Below, one piece after another: positions 8,063 through 14,081 of a DNA stretch of 14,081 nt. Numbering within the stretch: position 1 is the stretch's first letter; every line of letters begins with the position of its first letter. Made by a program: the position numbers and the translations under genes. The DNA is taken from contig JACIWY010000041.1 of the NCBI GenBank assembly GCA_014360745.1, forward strand, positions 1 to 14,081, given 5' to 3'. The notes beneath the pieces were generated by a model that did not search any database, was not told where the DNA came from, and saw only the letters and a program-made list of their open reading frames with translations. This stretch comes from Chloroflexota bacterium. Its GTDB lineage: Bacteria; Chloroflexota; Anaerolineae; UBA1429.

Positions 8063-8091
8063 ATTGTGACATATGTCGGGCGGCGGGTCAA
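8063..8091 (-). promoter_or_regulatory. Candidate promoter for the 99-residue protein gene
   Basis: On the minus strand TTGACC (8091-8086), a 17-nt spacer, then CACAAT (8068-8063). The spacer contains the palindrome GACATATGTC, overlapping the first base of the -10. The predicted start is near 8056, at the foot of the hairpin. Between this promoter and the gene (7884-8055) no other gene is visible. Confidence 0.5.
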
Positions 8092-8167
8092 GGGGGACAA
8101 CAGCCCCGAAAAGTATGCTTTTGCCTTGAGGGCCATTGCCTATCATCTGACGTATAGCGCGAGGTTC

Positions 8168-8644
8168 TTACACATTAAGCCGATACCAAAGGGCCAAGTC
8201 CTCAATATGTTCTCGGTAATGGTCGAGCACGTTTACCTCGATCACCCGCGAGGGAGGCCATTTGCCGGGTAATTCGGCGAACCAGTCGGCGCCGTCGAAA
8301 TCTTGATCCTTGATCTCCTCGATGAGGGCCAGCAACTCGGTATGGGCCCGGCGCGATTCGCGCAACGCTTCCGGCAAAGGGCGGTCGCGGTTTTGGGCCA
8401 CGACGGCCGCGTTGCGTTCTTCTTCGCTCAATCGCCAGAGGCCAGCGGGGTCCTCCAATTTGCGGGCACGCAGCATCTGCGCGATCTGCCCCTCTACCCA
8501 GGCGACATGGACGAGGATATCCTTGATCGACCATTCGCCGATGGCGCCCGGCTCGATCATCCGTTCAGAGGGGATACGCGCCAACAGCTCATCCCATGCA
8601 CTGCGGACCTCGTGCAGCTCGCGGAGCAACTGTCTTTTCTTCAC
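8168..8644 (-). CDS. DinB-superfamily (ClbS/DfsB-like) four-helix-bundle protein
   Basis: 158 residues. The pattern GEWSIKDILVHVAWVEGQ (His46) and the late VNVLDHYREHIEDL (His142, His146) give the three-histidine metal site typical of DinB-like four-helix bundles. Family members include thiol-dependent transferases and the ClbS/DfsB-type proteins; the reaction here is unknown. The start is a GTG (8644-8642) overlapping the lspA stop as GTGA, so it is probably translationally coupled to lspA and shares its promoter. It ends about 77 bp from the predicted promoter of the next gene on the same strand. Confidence 0.78.
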   Translation of the reverse strand: MKKRQLLRELHEVRSAWDELLARIPSERMIEPGAIGEWSIKDILVHVAWVEGQIAQMLRARKLEDPAGLWRLSEEERNAAVVAQNRDRPLPEALRESRRAHTELLALIEEIKDQDFDGADWFAELPGKWPPSRVIEVNVLDHYREHIEDLALWYRLNV

Positions 8645-9228
8645 GGAGCTTTGCCCTTGCCTTCGATGCTGCGCGCGCGTTGCTCTGCCTCTTCGCGGGC
8701 CGATGCCTCGCCGGCCGGAACGGAGCCTCGTTCGGCGGCGGAGGTGCCTTCTGCAAACAGCAATTCGTAGGTTATCATGGCCAACCCTGCCATCACCGCC
8801 ACATCGGCCAGATTAAAGACGCCGGTGCCGATCCTGCCCCAACCGATGGCCACAAAGTCGATCACGGCGCCACCGTGGCGTATGCGGTCTATAAGATTGC
8901 CTATCCCCCCGCCGAGTATCAGCGAAGCTGCAACCACAACGGGGATAGGGAGCCGGCGCATAAGGATAAGGCCCACCAGCCCGGTGATGAGGGCCAAGCC
9001 CATCAACCAGACCAATGCTATGAAGCGCACTTCCTCCGGCAGCTTGGCCCCAAAACCCAAAAACGCCCCTGCGTTTTCCCCGTATTGCAGTTCCACCAAC
9101 CCGCCCAGCACATAAATTGGGGGCGAACCGCGCAGATGTTGTCTGGCGAGCGCCTTGGTCGCCTGATCCAAAACCACGCACAAACCGGTGGTCAGGATCG
9201 TCCAAGCAGCTTTTGTTCCTTTTTCCAA
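8641..9228 (-). CDS. lspA: Lipoprotein signal peptidase (signal peptidase II)
   Basis: 195 residues from a proposed TTG start at 9228-9226. It removes lipoprotein signal peptides in the membrane after diacylglyceryl modification. Conserved segments are present: DQATKAL (21-27), YGENAGAFLGF (49-59), GNLIDRIRHGGAVIDF (110-125, catalytic Asp114) and FNLADVAV (138-145, catalytic Asp142). Four membrane spans are expected. About 35 charged residues after the last span are longer than usual. The TTG is chosen because GGAG lies 8 nt upstream; an in-frame GTG at 9258 coincides with the predicted transcript start and would be leaderless. The gene shares GTGA with the following DinB-like gene. Enzyme identity is firm, start codon uncertain. 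Confidence 0.92.
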   Translation of the reverse strand: MEKGTKAAWTILTTGLCVVLDQATKALARQHLRGSPPIYVLGGLVELQYGENAGAFLGFGAKLPEEVRFIALVWLMGLALITGLVGLILMRRLPIPVVVAASLILGGGIGNLIDRIRHGGAVIDFVAIGWGRIGTGVFNLADVAVMAGLAMITYELLFAEGTSAAERGSVPAGEASAREEAEQRARSIEGKGKAP

Positions 9229-9264
9229 GTTATCCACTCCAACCGTAGTTGTTCTCACAGGCCG

Positions 9265-9293
9265 AGTGTAACATCGCCGTCGCCTCTCGCCAA
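9265..9293 (-). promoter_or_regulatory. Candidate promoter for lspA operon
   Basis: On the minus strand TTGGCG (9293-9288), a 17-nt spacer, then TACACT (9270-9265). The predicted start near 9258 lies about 30 nt before the proposed TTG of lspA. It ends 18 bp short of the divergent, truncated amt reading frame. Confidence 0.6.
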
Positions 9294-9310
9294 GTAGGGC
9301 AGACGAAAAG

Positions 9311-10195
9311 ATGCGCTTATGCAGCTTGCACAATGAATCCTTGTCGATCTCGGGCACCTTACTTTTTAGCCTCCTATGGGCCACTTTTATCTATGATCCC
9401 GTGGCGCATTGGGTTTGGGGCGAGGGTGGCATGTTGTGCCGCATGGGTGCCCTGGATTTTGCCGGCGGTACCGTCGTGCATATCCTGGCCGGCTTTTCGG
9501 CGTTGGCTTTTGCCTTGGTCATCGGGCCACGCAAGGGCTTTCGGCGTGTCAGTTTTGAGCCCGGCAATATTCCTTACAGTGTGTTGGGGGCCGGGCTGCT
9601 GTGGATGGGGTGGTTCGGTTTTAACGGAGGCAGCGCCCTGGCCGCAGATGGCATCGCCGTACATGCGCTGGTGACCACCAACACCGCCGCGGCTGCAGCC
9701 GGGTTGATGTGGATGTTCCTGGCCTGGCTGGATAATAAGCCAAGTGTGCTGGGTAGCGTCACGGGTGTGGTGGTCGGTTTGGTGGCTATCACTCCAGGAG
9801 CCGGCTTTGTGACCCCGCTGGCGGCCATCTTCATCGGCGCTCTGGCCGCCGTTATCGGCTACTATGGGATCAGGTTCGTCAAAGAACGCATCGGCTTGGA
9901 CGAATCTTTGGACGTATTCGCCTGCCATGGCCTGGGTGGGCTATGGGGCGCGCTGGCTACCGGGCTTCTGGCTACCACCACGGTAAACCCCAACGGGGCC
10001 GATGGTCTCTTTTACGGCAACCCGGACCAATTCTTTGTCCAATTGATCGCCGCCTTGGCGGCCATCGCCTTGGCCATGATCGGCACCTTGGTGCTGAGCG
10101 GGATTTTGCGCGCGACCGTTGGTTTGCGGGTAACCAGCAATGAGGAAGAGGTCGGGTTGGATGTCAGCGAGCATGGCGAGCGGGCCTACGCCTGA
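9311..10195 (+). pseudogene. amt: Ammonium transporter Amt, N-terminally truncated
   Basis: The open frame gives 294 residues and clear Amt homology begins at about residue 9-15 (SLSISGTLLFSLLW). Compared with E. coli AmtB it starts near helix 4, so roughly the first 125 residues are missing: signal or first span, helices 1-3 and the outer Phe107 gate. The rest is well kept: Trp36 (AmtB Trp148), Asp49 (Asp160), GGTVVH with His57 (His168), WFGFNGG with Phe104, and DVFACHGLGG with His206 (His318). The C-terminal tail is complete. There is no good ribosome site before 9311, and the sequence upstream is the lspA promoter, not Amt. It precedes an intact PII gene by 38 bp, the usual amt-glnK order. 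It is probably a non-functional remnant. An assembly join is an alternative. Confidence 0.8.
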
Positions 10196-10233
10196 GCGTG
10201 TTCTGTGTTGGTAAAACGGTACTGGGAGGCGAG

Positions 10234-10602
10234 ATGACTAAAAAGATCGAGGCGATCGTTCGCGAAGAAAAGTTGAGCGACGTCAAAGAGGCGTTGCGCG
10301 AGTTGGGCATCGTGGGGATGAACGTCACCGAAGTACGTGGGCATGGCAGACAAGGGGGGATCACCCTGGCCGGGCGCACCGGCGCCTATCAGGTAGATAT
10401 GTTGCCCAAGGTGCAGATCAATATCGTGCTCAGCGATCACAATGTGGAAAAAACTATCGATGCTATCATCCGCGCGGCCAAGACGAATGAGCCGGGCGAT
10501 GGAATGATCTTTGTCTACCCCGTGGAGCAGGTGATCCGCATTCGCACAGGGGAGCGAAATCACGAGGCGTTAATGTATCCCGGGGATATCGATTCGCGCT
10601 AA
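10234..10602 (+). CDS. glnK: PII-family nitrogen regulatory protein (GlnK-like)
   Basis: 122 residues from the ATG at 10234, which has GGGAGG 4 nt upstream. An in-frame earlier start at 10198 lacks support. PII trimers sense ATP/ADP and 2-oxoglutarate and typically plug Amt channels. The core is standard: KKIEAIVREEKLSDVKEAL, VTEVRGHGRQGG, LPKV, NEPGDGMIFVYPVEQVIRIRTGE (B- and C-loops, Arg-rich). The T-loop GITLAGRTGAYQVD keeps the modifiable Tyr position (Tyr52, equal to Tyr51 of GlnB) but replaces Tyr46 and Lys40 with Gly. A 14-residue C-terminal extension follows IRTGER. It lies 38 bp after the broken amt and is followed by a terminator. Confidence 0.92.
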   Translation: MTKKIEAIVREEKLSDVKEALRELGIVGMNVTEVRGHGRQGGITLAGRTGAYQVDMLPKVQINIVLSDHNVEKTIDAIIRAAKTNEPGDGMIFVYPVEQVIRIRTGERNHEALMYPGDIDSR

Positions 10603-10626
10603 AAGGCTTATTCCGTCTATGGGCTG

Positions 10627-10676
10627 CGGCGCGCCATCTATGCCTCATTGAGGGGCGGCGCGCCTCTGTTTGTTTT
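10627..10676 (+). terminator. Rho-independent terminator after glnK
   Basis: Two copies of CGGCGCGCC (10627-10635 and 10656-10664, the second written GCGGCGCGCC) contain self-complementary GGCGCGCC arms. These enclose a small inner stem CCTC (10643-10646) / GAGG (10650-10653). The T-rich tract TCTGTTTGTTTT (10665-10676) follows. It closes the amt-glnK unit 24 bp after the stop. Confidence 0.7.
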
Positions 10677-10696
10677 ATGCGTCGCCTTGCGTTCTG

Positions 10697-10725
10697 TTGC
10701 CACAGCCGACGCGACGTACTATAAT
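10697..10725 (+). promoter_or_regulatory. Strong sigma-70-type promoter for DUF3786 gene
   Basis: TTGCCA (10697-10702), a 17-nt spacer, then a perfect TATAAT (10720-10725). The predicted start near 10732 gives a leader of about 47 nt. The -10 context GTACTATAAT is the same as in nrdD P2. Confidence 0.78.
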
Positions 10726-10778
10726 GGGGGCCGCTCGAAAGGCTGCGGAGCCCACGCGGTATACACACAGGAGCGGCT

Positions 10779-11459
10779 ATGCCCGAACCACAAGGCGATA
10801 CCCCTAGGCAAAGACGAGCGTTAGCCCTGGCCAGGGAGCGGTTGTCTCGCTTGGATCCGATGCTGGTGGCAGCGCGCGCGGGTGTTCCCTATGTGGCCGA
10901 TCAGGGACAAGGGGGTTTTTGGCGCGTTCCCTTTTTGGGGCGCGTCTATCGTGTGAGCTACCCGGAGGGTAGCGTGGAGGATATCGGAACGGGCAAGCCT
11001 CCGCATCATGCGGCCAACTTGATCCTGCTCCATTACCTGGCCCAAGCCGATGGGGCTCCCGTGGCGGGCAAGTGGATGGCGTTTCGCGAGCTGCCCGACG
11101 GCCTGATATATCATCGGGCCTTTGTGGGGCGGGTGGAGCCGCCGTTGGTGAGCGTCTTTGGGCAACGGCCCGAACGCTTGCTCCATGCCGGCCGTCTTTT
11201 GGGTGGGATGGCGCTGACCTTTGGCGACAGCTCGGTGAGCGTCGATGTGTTGCCGCGCATTCGCCTGGCCTGCATCCTCTACGGCGGCGATGAAGAATTC
11301 CCACCTTCGGCGCAAGTGCTTTTTGACGCTGCCGCCGGCCACTATCTGCCGATAGAGGATTTGGCCGTGTTGGGGGGATTGTTTGTCGGGGCTCTATGCA
11401 AAGCCGCTCTCCGCATCGAAAAAGATAGCATCGATGTAACGAATACGAACGAGGGATAG
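10779..11459 (+). CDS. DUF3786 domain protein
   Basis: 226 residues. It matches the DUF3786 pattern: VPFLGRVYRVSYPEG (about 49-63), then LILLHYLAQADGAPVAGKWMAFRELPDG (88-115, the hallmark GKW-x-FRELP), a central Phe-Gly segment VSVFGQRPERL, and the C-terminal LPRIRLACILYGGDEEFPPSAQVLFDAA followed by HYLPIEDLAVL. No signal peptide or membrane span is evident, so it is cytosolic. The family is found mostly in anaerobes and has no assigned reaction. CAGGAG lies 5 nt before the ATG, under a strong promoter. A 111-residue unknown gene follows 6 bp later and is probably co-transcribed. Confidence 0.82.
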   Translation: MPEPQGDTPRQRRALALARERLSRLDPMLVAARAGVPYVADQGQGGFWRVPFLGRVYRVSYPEGSVEDIGTGKPPHHAANLILLHYLAQADGAPVAGKWMAFRELPDGLIYHRAFVGRVEPPLVSVFGQRPERLLHAGRLLGGMALTFGDSSVSVDVLPRIRLACILYGGDEEFPPSAQVLFDAAAGHYLPIEDLAVLGGLFVGALCKAALRIEKDSIDVTNTNEG

Positions 11460-11465
11460 CCAATC

Positions 11466-11801
11466 ATGCTGGATCGCGACGAACAGATCACCTTTGTGCC
11501 CGAGCTGGTGGAGATTATCCAGGCGTTCTTGCACGAATATGAGGAACGCAAGGGGCCGTTCCGCAACGATCTGGAGCGAGGCCTGGTGATCTCTTTTGCC
11601 TTGGGGGTGATGCATTGTGATCTGGAGGCCGTATGGGAGGGGTTGGGCCAGGCCAAGGTGTTCGGCGAGCTGCATCCCCGCGTGGTCTTTGAGGAATGTG
11701 TGGGGAGCGATCTGGAGATCAGCGGTAGCCGGCGACAAAGGATTGCCGACGAACTGCGGAGGCGCGGCTGGCTGGGCGAGCCCCGCGACGAGGGACTATA
11801 G
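11466..11801 (+). CDS. Unknown 111-residue protein paired with DUF3786
   Basis: I do not recognise the family. It is acidic in its first half and mainly helical by eye: FVPELVEIIQAFLHEYEERKG, a hydrophobic stretch LVISFALGVMHCDLEAVW (about 40-57) too short and charged at its end to be a sure membrane span, then LHPRVVFEECVG and a basic helix GSRRQRIADELRRRGWLG. No zinc or nucleotide motif is apparent. The ATG is 6 bp after the DUF3786 stop, with GAGGGA about 11 nt upstream, which suggests one operon. Its stop and that of the convergent MBL gene lie in the same CTATAG, a 6-bp tail overlap. Confidence 0.7.
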   Translation: MLDRDEQITFVPELVEIIQAFLHEYEERKGPFRNDLERGLVISFALGVMHCDLEAVWEGLGQAKVFGELHPRVVFEECVGSDLEISGSRRQRIADELRRRGWLGEPRDEGL

Positions 11802-12623
11802 CCGGCTGAACTCGCGATACAGCGCGATCAGGTTGTCCAGATGAAGCTTGCTGACCATGCCATCCAAAGGGATGCGCGATAGCCCGCATGATTCGATGTC
11901 GATGTTGCGCAGCGCACTTGGCGGGTCGCCTCGACGGACGATCTTTTGTACCCGCTCTTCGATGAGGCGCAAGTATTCCATGCTGGCATCGATGGTTTCA
12001 TCCACCTCGCCGCGCAGCAACACATTGCCATGGCCTTGGATGATGAAATCCGGTTCCAGCTTTTTGATCTTGAGCAATGTTTTGGCCAGCTCGTGTCGGT
12101 TACCATGCACAATGTACGGTACCGGCATGACGACATCCCCGGCCACCAACACCTTTTCCTTCTCGATATAAACGCTGAGGCCATCCTCCGTGTGCCCCGG
12201 TGTATGGAACAGGCGCATGTTCTGGCCGCCCACCGTCAAACGCATCTCCTGTTGAAACGTCATGTCCGGCAGGCGCAACGTGACCTCCGCCAAGGCCGGC
12301 GTCTCGGCCTTGGCGCGGGCCAAGGCGCTCTGGCCATGTTCGACGAGGCGCCGACGACAGTTGTCTTGGGCGATAACCTCGGCCTCGGCAAAGACAAAGG
12401 TGCCATAGACATGATCGGCATGATGATGGGTGTTAATCACATACCGGACGGGCAGACGGGTCTTTTCTTTGATAAAGGCCAGCACTTCGCGGGCCTCTGC
12501 CGGGAAGGGTGTGGCGTCCACGACAATCGCCCCATCGGAGGTCAACACCACGGTCGAGGTAACCTGAATATAGGCCTCGCTGATGAATACAAAGATATCC
12601 TCGGCAACCCTGTCGCGCCTCAC
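11796..12623 (-). CDS. MBL-fold metallo-hydrolase
   Basis: 275 residues from the GTG at 12623-12621. A metallo-beta-lactamase-fold hydrolase with a complete two-metal site: HHHADH (His66, His68, Asp70, His71), GHTEDG (His144), AGD (Asp163) and QGHGN (His198). The substrate is not predictable; the architecture is like that of glyoxalase II-related thioesterases and quinoprotein-relay hydrolases. The start was chosen because AAGGGG lies 4 nt upstream and because a strong promoter (12656-12685) places the transcript start near 12649. That excludes the in-frame codon at 12665. The 3' end overlaps the convergent 111-residue gene by 6 bp. Confidence 0.88.
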   Translation of the reverse strand: MRRDRVAEDIFVFISEAYIQVTSTVVLTSDGAIVVDATPFPAEAREVLAFIKEKTRLPVRYVINTHHHADHVYGTFVFAEAEVIAQDNCRRRLVEHGQSALARAKAETPALAEVTLRLPDMTFQQEMRLTVGGQNMRLFHTPGHTEDGLSVYIEKEKVLVAGDVVMPVPYIVHGNRHELAKTLLKIKKLEPDFIIQGHGNVLLRGEVDETIDASMEYLRLIEERVQKIVRRGDPPSALRNIDIESCGLSRIPLDGMVSKLHLDNLIALYREFSRL

Positions 12624-12655
12624 GATACCCCTTTCGCCTATCAGATAGCATATCG

Positions 12656-12685
12656 AGAATAGCACAAGCGGGGAGGAGGTGTCAA
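12656..12685 (-). promoter_or_regulatory. Strong promoter for the MBL-fold gene
   Basis: On the minus strand a consensus TTGACA (12685-12680) and TATTCT (12661-12656) are separated by 18 nt. The -35 overlaps the last codons and stop of the HAD-like gene. The MBL gene therefore has its own start of transcription, although read-through from upstream remains possible. Confidence 0.75.
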
Positions 12686-13512
12686 ACGCCTTTCAGGTGG
12701 TCAAACAGGAACTGCTCGGCGTCGCGTATCAACGCGCGGTAGTGGCGCTCCAGTTCCTCTTGGTCGGCGGGGAGGCGCGATTCCGGCCGAGTGCCTAGTA
12801 AAAAGGCCAAAACGGCGATCCGGGCGGTGAACACAGAGCCCAATAGCTCGACGGTTTGGCTCTGGCGTGCCTTCACCCGGGCCGGTTCGGCGTAACGGTC
12901 CAAGGGGTTTTCATTGGCGCCGAAATCGTCGATCAAGAGGAGGGCGGCCGGCTCCATGTTTTGGAGGGCGCGCAAGGTCTCCCAAAAGAGCCGGCTCGCC
13001 TTGTGATGCCCAACGTCCGCCGAGTTGGCCACCAGGACGGCGCGGCCTAACTCGGCTGTCCCCGCCGGCGCGGCCTCGACGCCTAAAGCGGCGAGCTGGC
13101 CCAGGATATGCGTCGTGGCCTCGGCATAGTGATCGGTGGCGACGATCACGCGCACGGCGGGGTGACGTTGGAGGCGCCTCAGCGTGGCTCCCCACGCCGG
13201 GTCGATCGTCGAGTAGGCCAAGTAACGATCGACAAAGCGCTCGGCGGCGGCCAGGCGTTCATCCTCGTTAGCCCCCAGGCCAAGCTCCTGCAATCGTTCG
13301 GCCAGGACGCGCTTGTAGCCCTTGCGGGTCGTGCTCCCCTCTTGCCAAGTGGGCGCGACGATCTCGGACCAGAAGAAATCGATGTCCCGTACTCCCAGCC
13401 GCCAAAGCCCCGATATTTGCAACTCTCGGATCAAATTCTGCTCCTGGCCAAAGAGGGTGGCTTGCAGGCTGAGCGTTCCAGAGAAATCGAGCACGACCCA
13501 TGTCGATGACAT
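12682..13512 (-). CDS. HAD-like hydrolase with variant motif I, beside tenA
   Basis: 276 residues from the ATG at 13512-13510, preceded by GGGAGG. The HAD order is visible: motif I LDFSGTLS (Asp9 nucleophile, Ser11 where most phosphatases have the acid/base Asp), a large helical cap (about 20-110), motif II IVATDHY (Thr126), motif III HHKASRLFW (Lys171) and motif IV LLIDDFGANEN (Asp195-Asp196). The altered second position means phosphatase activity is not assured; haloacid dehalogenase-type or phosphonatase-type chemistry, or loss of turnover, are alternatives. It starts 14 bp after the tenA stop on the same strand, suggesting one operon and a link to thiamin compounds. Family good, substrate inferred only from the neighbour. 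Confidence 0.78.
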   Translation of the reverse strand: MSSTWVVLDFSGTLSLQATLFGQEQNLIRELQISGLWRLGVRDIDFFWSEIVAPTWQEGSTTRKGYKRVLAERLQELGLGANEDERLAAAERFVDRYLAYSTIDPAWGATLRRLQRHPAVRVIVATDHYAEATTHILGQLAALGVEAAPAGTAELGRAVLVANSADVGHHKASRLFWETLRALQNMEPAALLLIDDFGANENPLDRYAEPARVKARQSQTVELLGSVFTARIAVLAFLLGTRPESRLPADQEELERHYRALIRDAEQFLFDHLKGV

Positions 13513-13526
13513 GGCGCCTCCCTTTT

Positions 13527-14081
13527 CTACGGTTGCCAGCTCTCCAGGCGATAGGCCGAGTCCCAGAACATCCACTCCAGCCGCGAGGAGGTGACAAAGG
13601 CGGTTTTCATCGCTTCCCGAAGCGCGGCGCCGGTTTCCTCGGCGACCTGATCGGTGATGGCGATAGCTTGCTCGACGAGCCGGCCAAACTCTTCGCCGGC
13701 GTAGGTGTCGATCCAGCGTTGATAGGGGTTCCCGGCTGCCGCTTGCGCGTGAATGTGGATGCCCACCTGGCGATAGATCCAAAAGCAAGGCAAGAGCGCG
13801 GCGATACCTTCTTCATAGCTGCGGACGGCTACCGTGGCGAGCAGAAAATTGGTGTACGCAAAGCAAGAAGGAGGCTGCACCGTCATAGGACGGTCGATGC
13901 CGAACAGGCGAAAATATTCTTGATGAAGCGCCCGTTCGACGACGATGGCCCCCTCGGCAAAGCGGACGAAGGCGAGCATACGCTCCGGCGCGGTCGAGCG
14001 GCCGCCCAGGATGGCCAAGGCCCGCCCAAAGTCCGCCAGATACAGCGCGTCCTGTTGGATGTAAAAGCGGAATCGTTCAGA
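13527..14081 (-). CDS. tenA: TenA/thiaminase II family protein (5' end outside window)
   Basis: 184 C-terminal residues are visible; the frame is open through the window edge, so about 35-40 N-terminal residues are missing. The in-frame TTG at 14018 is not the real start, because homologous sequence (FRFYIQQDALYLADFGRAL) lies before it. Expected catalytic features are present: QQD with the pyrimidine-binding Asp, FAYTNFLLA with Tyr, LLPCFWIY with the Cys of the TenA_C subgroup, and the terminal SSRLEWMFWDSAY with the conserved Glu. Such enzymes hydrolyse aminopyrimidine products of thiamin breakdown, and sometimes thiamin itself, for salvage. A HAD-like gene follows after 14 bp. Family assignment is strong. 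Confidence 0.9.
   Translation of the reverse strand, partial: SERFRFYIQQDALYLADFGRALAILGGRSTAPERMLAFVRFAEGAIVVERALHQEYFRLFGIDRPMTVQPPSCFAYTNFLLATVAVRSYEEGIAALLPCFWIYRQVGIHIHAQAAAGNPYQRWIDTYAGEEFGRLVEQAIAITDQVAEETGAALREAMKTAFVTSSRLEWMFWDSAYRLESWQP

Noticed and set aside
7858..8136. 92-codon minus-strand frame across the leader of the 99-residue gene
   Set aside because: It starts upstream of the predicted transcript start, overlaps the better-supported gene in another frame and lacks a ribosome site.
12624..12665. Upstream start at 12665 for the MBL-fold protein
   Set aside because: It lies inside the promoter, before the predicted transcript start, and lacks a ribosome site.

Overview
The window looks like chromosomal DNA of a GC-rich bacterium with anaerobic capacity. 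It encodes an oxygen-sensitive class III ribonucleotide reductase with its activase, a DUF3786 protein and a lipoprotein ABC-type solute-binding protein. The overall style (Cys-Gly-Pro-rich lipoprotein N-terminus, PII T-loop type, YDPxAHWVWG-type Amt) suggests Chloroflexota, perhaps Anaerolineae-like. This is an inference from protein style only; no rRNA, tRNA or other firm marker is present. No CRISPR array, insertion sequence or phage gene was seen.

Layout. 1-1875 (minus): end of a type I restriction-modification locus, with hsdM followed by an 11-bp-overlapping MNT-type nucleotidyltransferase cut by the window edge. 1876-2568: a 690-bp divergent regulatory region with an hsdM promoter, a perfect 11-bp inverted repeat, a LexA/DinR-type palindrome, two NrdR-box-like sites exactly 32 bp apart, a strong sigma-70-type promoter and a long GC-rich leader. 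2569-5504 (plus): nrdD-nrdG with a 4-bp overlap. 5505-7578 (plus): a foldable spacer, a PNPOx-like flavoprotein and an orphan solute-binding lipoprotein. 7584-9293 (minus): a 99-residue small protein under its own promoter, then a lspA/DinB-like pair joined by a GTGA overlap. 9311-10676 (plus): an amt gene lacking its 5' third, then an intact PII gene (glnK-like) and a terminator. 10697-11801 (plus): a DUF3786 gene and a 111-residue unknown under a strong promoter. 11796-14081 (minus): an MBL-fold hydrolase, and a HAD-like protein downstream of a partial tenA (thiaminase II family).

How the parts work together. nrdD/nrdG make dNTPs without oxygen; their upstream region carries signatures of both dNTP-status control (NrdR) and DNA-damage control (LexA type). 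tenA plus the HAD gene suggest thiamin pyrimidine salvage with an associated phosphatase. Amt plus PII is a nitrogen-sensing pair, but here the transporter is broken while the PII gene is intact. LspA would process lipoproteins such as the solute-binding protein.

The best leads are the nrdDG control region, the nucleotidyltransferase embedded behind hsdM, the amt truncation junction, two foldable untranslated regions and the tenA-HAD pair. No clearly new defence or catalytic system is visible as a complete unit. All promoter, operator and RNA-structure calls were made by eye.
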